DNA of 64,000 nucleotides from the NCBI GenBank assembly GCA_964019695.1, contig OZ026521.1:36392939-36456938 (forward strand), given 5' to 3'. Under the pieces are notes generated by a model. That model was not told the origin of the DNA and made no database searches. It worked only from the letters and a program-made list of their open reading frames with translations. Below are positions 60,742-64,000 of this stretch, piece by piece (the first letter of the stretch is position 1; the number at the start of each line of letters is the position of its first letter). This DNA comes from Loripinus fragilis. Lineage: Eukaryota; Mollusca; Bivalvia; Lucinida; Lucinidae. A program made the translations under genes and the position numbers.

Positions 60742-60960
60742 GTGGCGGATCCAGAGGGGGTTTAGGGGGTTCGCTCGAACCCCCTCCCCGCCTCATCGTT
60801 TTTAAATATCATAAGAAAATGAAATAATTTGGTCTCAGTGAGACCAAATTATTTCATTTTCATGGGATATTTAAGAAAAATGAGATAAATTCAGCAAAGC
60901 GAACCCCCACACCTGTATACATATGAACCCCCTTTACAGATATCCTGGATCCGCCCCTGG
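60742..60960. mobile_element. GGCGGATCC palindromic MITE, inverted copy
   Basis: TGGCGGATCCAGAGGGGGTT to ATATCCTGGATCCGCCCCTG with a perfect core (AATTTGGTCTCAGTGAGACC). Confidence 0.92.
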
Positions 60961-61237
60961 TATGGAACATATTCTGGGTCGTGCAGTGTCTTTACTTTAT
61001 CAAATTCATTTTTGCAGGCTAGTCTGACAATTCGCTGATCACCTATGCGACGAGTTCCAACATCTAGTCTGATCATCCAATCTCTAGTCTGATCACCTAT
61101 GCGACAAGTTCCAATCTCTAGTCAGCTTGCACCTTTCTACCCAAATATGAATGGTGCGTACGTGATAGAATCGCCTCAATGATACATTTCTAACGAGTAC
61201 CCACAATCCGTATTTAGATATTTGGGAGAAAACAAGA

Positions 61238-61328
61238 ACACGCCCATTAGCAGCAGCAGCAGTAGCAGTGGCAGTAGTACTAGTAATAGTAGAAGTAGTA
61301 CTAGTAGTAGTAAGTAGTAGTAGTAGTT
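61238..61328. repeat. imperfect AGC/AGT trinucleotide repeat
   Basis: AGCAGCAGCAGTAGCAGTGG, then AGTAGTACTAGTAGTAGTAA. The poly-Leu minus-strand frame is an artefact. Confidence 0.85.
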
Positions 61329-61537
61329 TTTGGACAACATCGCCAGAAAACCTGACACGACCAACATGCGCATCCTCACAGTATGATTAGCGCATTTTGT
61401 GTTCGCTCAGTTTGATATTTTAACATTATGCATGTAAAATTTCATCATTCCAGCAAGTCTCTGTAGCTAAACAGGCTGGTTCTTGTCATTCTTGGTCAGA
61501 AATCCCGAAAACAGGCCCGAGGTTATAAAACTGTTTC

Positions 61538-61702
61538 CATGCTCAACCCAGCTGAGCACGAAATTTATTCTGCTCATAAATATCAAAATGCATGATAAAT
61601 ACAACATCTCAGAGTCTAAAGCAAGAATCTTCTTAATCTATTGGTGTTTTAGTTTTCATGAGCAGTTGAAATTTCGTGCTCAGCTGAGTTGAGCATGAAA
61701 AA
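61538..61702. mobile_element. GAGCACGAAATTT foldback MITE
   Basis: CATGCTCAACCCAGCTGAGC and GCTCAGCTGAGTTGAGCATG form the ends; TCTGCTCATAAAT and a TTTTCATGAGCAG mirror lie inside. Confidence 0.88.
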
Positions 61703-61747
61703 AAGTTGTATTACGTCGGGGCCAGGCTTCCTCATGATGAGGCTCAT

Positions 61748-61750
61748 GTG

Positions 61751-61807
<57 letters not shown>
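61748..61807. repeat. (ATT)n microsatellite
   Basis: About 19 uninterrupted ATT units. Confidence 0.97.
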
Positions 61808-62218
61808 TCTCATCATCCGTGTGAATGTTTACTCTTATTACTGTAACTGCGAAATTCCCGTTTAGTTTTTTTTGCTTTTTGAGTGTTTGCAACCTGTGTT
61901 TGCAGGTAAACACACTATGTTTGTCTATCACTTTAAAGGTGTGAAAATCTATCGATAAGAGATGCTATCGATATCGATTATCGCCGAAGATCAAAGAATA
62001 TTATTATCATATCAGTAAATAATTATTGGAACATTTTTCAGAGGAATGTGGTACAGCTTTTTTTGCGAATTTATTGGAAATATTTTTTGAACAATTTCTT
62101 CTGCTATTGACTAAATTTTCTACACGAGTTCTCACGAACGAAAACTATATGTGTTTGTGAAAAAATGGATGCAGTCCGAAAAAGAAATTCGAAACAAGAC
62201 CTCGAGGTTTAAACCGTT
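61808..62218. other. spacer, nothing recognised
   Basis: Short palindromic stretch near 61955 (ATCGATAAGAGATGCTATCG). No gene. Confidence 0.35.
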
Positions 62219-62396
62219 TTCATGCTCAACTTAACTGAGCATGGAATTTTTCCTGCTCATAAATGTTAAAATGGCATTTTAACATTTATTAGTAGGGTTT
62301 ATACATCATCTGAGAGTTTTAAAGCAAGAATTGTTTTAGCACTTTAGTTTTTATGAGCAATTGAAAAATTCATGCTAAGTTGAGATGAGCATGAAA
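62219..62396. mobile_element. GAGCATGGAATTT foldback MITE
   Basis: TCATGCTCAACTTAACTGAG to AGTTGAGATGAGCATGAAA; the second copy within 0.7 kb of 61538-61702. Confidence 0.85.
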
Positions 62397-63107
62397 ATAG
62401 TTTTATAACTATTTACCAAGGTCTGTTTGTGGAGCAGATGAAAATCGCCAACGTTAAAGTGTGTTGTACGCACGGACGCACGAAAGAAGACCAATAAAAT
62501 AATTGCCGCGATCGATATAAAATACATTATGATCTGTCATTTTGCCCTAGGCCCATAGCAATTTTTCGATTTGGATTCTCAATGACGGATCCTGAGGGAC
62601 GGGGTTCTATCAAACACTTCGACCGTATGGGATTCGCCGCTGCACTAGTATTGACGAACAAATTAGATTACTCGTATGTATGTGGACGAGTTCACGTGAT
62701 AATCTTTTTTATCACATGTTTAGTATACATACGTGATGTCATTAGAGCAAAATAAGATGGCACATCAACAGCACTGTCGGGATCCGCCGCCGTTTACATC
62801 ATGACACTTGTCCCGCTAGGTACCCGCTATCAGCGACCCCATAGGAGCCAGGGGTTTCACAAGACTGGTACATTGCAGTGTTTACCAATTCAATAAGAGC
62901 CGAGATACAGCAAATTGTATGTGCACCCAGTGAAGACTCAAATCAGTGACATCCGCACAGTCTGACCAGGCTCGTCGCTAGGCGCTCTATCTGGGTAGTC
63001 ATGGTTCCAATGCCAGAATCTTCATACAGACAACGAGGGCTTTGACCAGACTGAGTGGGTGCGCAGGCTGATCTGATTCCTCGCTGTTCTATCATAAGCC
63101 AACTGAT
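62397..63107. other. spacer, nothing recognised
   Basis: A weak palindrome near 62650-62730 (ATTACTCGTATGTATGTGGA / ACATACGTGATG). No gene. Confidence 0.35.
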
Positions 63108-63350
63108 ATGAGCCGCAATATGTGATTTCCAACAATGTGGTATTTTGACAAGTGTAGACTCAGACGAGCCAGTGCAGCCTCCTTTTAAGCTTAGAATCTC
63201 AAAATGATGTTCAGCCAGTAGCTTAACACTCAAAGAATATACAAGCGGCTAGCAAAGGCTCTGATCAGACTGTGCGAATGCGCAGGCTGATCTGAGGCTT
63301 TGATGTTCGCACATACCACATTGTTGGAAATCTCATGTCGCGGCTCAATC
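63108..63350. mobile_element. 240-bp GAGCCGCAATATG MITE
   Basis: GAGCCGCAATATGTGATTTC to AATCTCATGTCGCGGCTC, with the inner hairpin GGCTCTGATCAGACTGTGCG / CGCAGGCTGATCTGAGGC intact. Confidence 0.9.
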
Positions 63351-64000
63351 ATGATTCTATTTAATCTGGGACAGAACCTCGTACCATAAAATAGGTCCCA
63401 GATTTTAAGAACCGCCATCTTTTGAGACAGCACTTTAATTTTGACAGACAGTGAAAGCCAAGATCAGTCTGCGCATGACTATTTTCAACTTTTGATATTC
63501 AATTATCCTGTAGGCTCATTTGAAGTTTCCAAAAGGCGACAAAGCCCATGAGGATATTGCCATTGTGTAAAAAATGACGACAACTTGCAGAACCACTAAG
63601 GCAAATCTGTATTAGTTGTTGATTTAACTGCATATGCCAAGTCTCTATTTTGTACTGTAATTTATGCATTTAAAACTTGAAGGGACATTTTTGTGCCATG
63701 TCATTTTTCTTTATTTGTTTATTTATTTTTGCTTCATTCTTTCATTCGTATTAATTGACAGTTTGATTGATTTCTGTGGTATCAGTGAATTATTCCGTAT
63801 CAGTTAAAATCAAATTCTTGTAATTTTTATTTCTTTATTGACAATTAAGGAAATTTGTCAGTATTTCTTAGATGGTTGATAAAGGGATCTTGGGGTGGGT
63901 CATCATGTAATATTTGACGTTTGATAACAGTAAGCACGCGTACGAGACGCAAGACTGTCAATCAAATAATATTCTATGGGGAAAATGGATAAAATGTTAC
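63351..64000. other. right-end spacer, nothing recognised
   Basis: A small palindrome at 63357-63402 (AATCTGGGACAGAACC... GGTCCCAGATT). No supported ORF. Confidence 0.35.

Overview
This is an AT-rich, repeat-dense animal genomic window with introns, tRNA-headed SINEs, many foldback MITE-like repeats and long tandem arrays. The combination of a pearl-like element (about 170-bp tandem repeats followed by an ACGG microsatellite), the abundance of short palindromic elements and an intron-rich GT92 gene suggests a bivalve mollusc. That is an inference and I do not name a species. There is no operon, phage, CRISPR array or bacterial gene here.

Two protein-coding genes can be assembled exon by exon, both on the minus strand. 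(1) Positions 772-7759 hold the 5' part of a GT92-family glycosyltransferase. A 26-codon exon encodes a type II signal anchor and is separated by a 4.8-kb repeat-filled intron from three lumenal exons; the gene runs off the left edge. Its catalytic DHDEF exon is tandemly duplicated: one copy (772-938) is intact, while the other (1093-1239) has lost its 3' end at the edge of a foldback repeat. (2) Positions 39915-55823 hold a complete PRDM-like transcription factor of 645 residues in seven exons. It has a PR/SET domain split by a 10.2-kb intron, an acidic linker, a Ser/Pro-rich linker, six C2H2 zinc fingers and a Cys-rich tail. All reading phases match across the six introns. A weak third candidate is a signal-peptide exon on the plus strand at 22207-22322.

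Layout: 1-7.8 kb GT92 gene, with foldbacks and a pearl-like array in its introns; 7.8-19.8 kb non-coding, with SINEs, an AT-rich degenerate TTAATGG array and four tandem arrays; 19.8-29.1 kb six arrays of one 20/21-bp minisatellite family in both orientations, with duplicated flanking blocks; 29.1-39.7 kb MITEs, a candidate 3.2-kb inverted-repeat-bounded element and a 1.5-kb array of about 52-bp units; 39.9-55.8 kb PRDM gene; 55.9-64 kb its upstream region with SINEs, MITEs and a clean nested insertion.

The two genes have no obvious functional link: one would act in the Golgi on glycans, the other in the nucleus. The main interest lies in how foldback elements shape the locus. They interrupt a duplicated catalytic exon, fill the introns of both genes and follow the PRDM stop codon. 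Several fall into groups where only the centre, or only the ends, are conserved. Exon borders come from reading splice signals and reading phase by eye; repeat borders are approximate.
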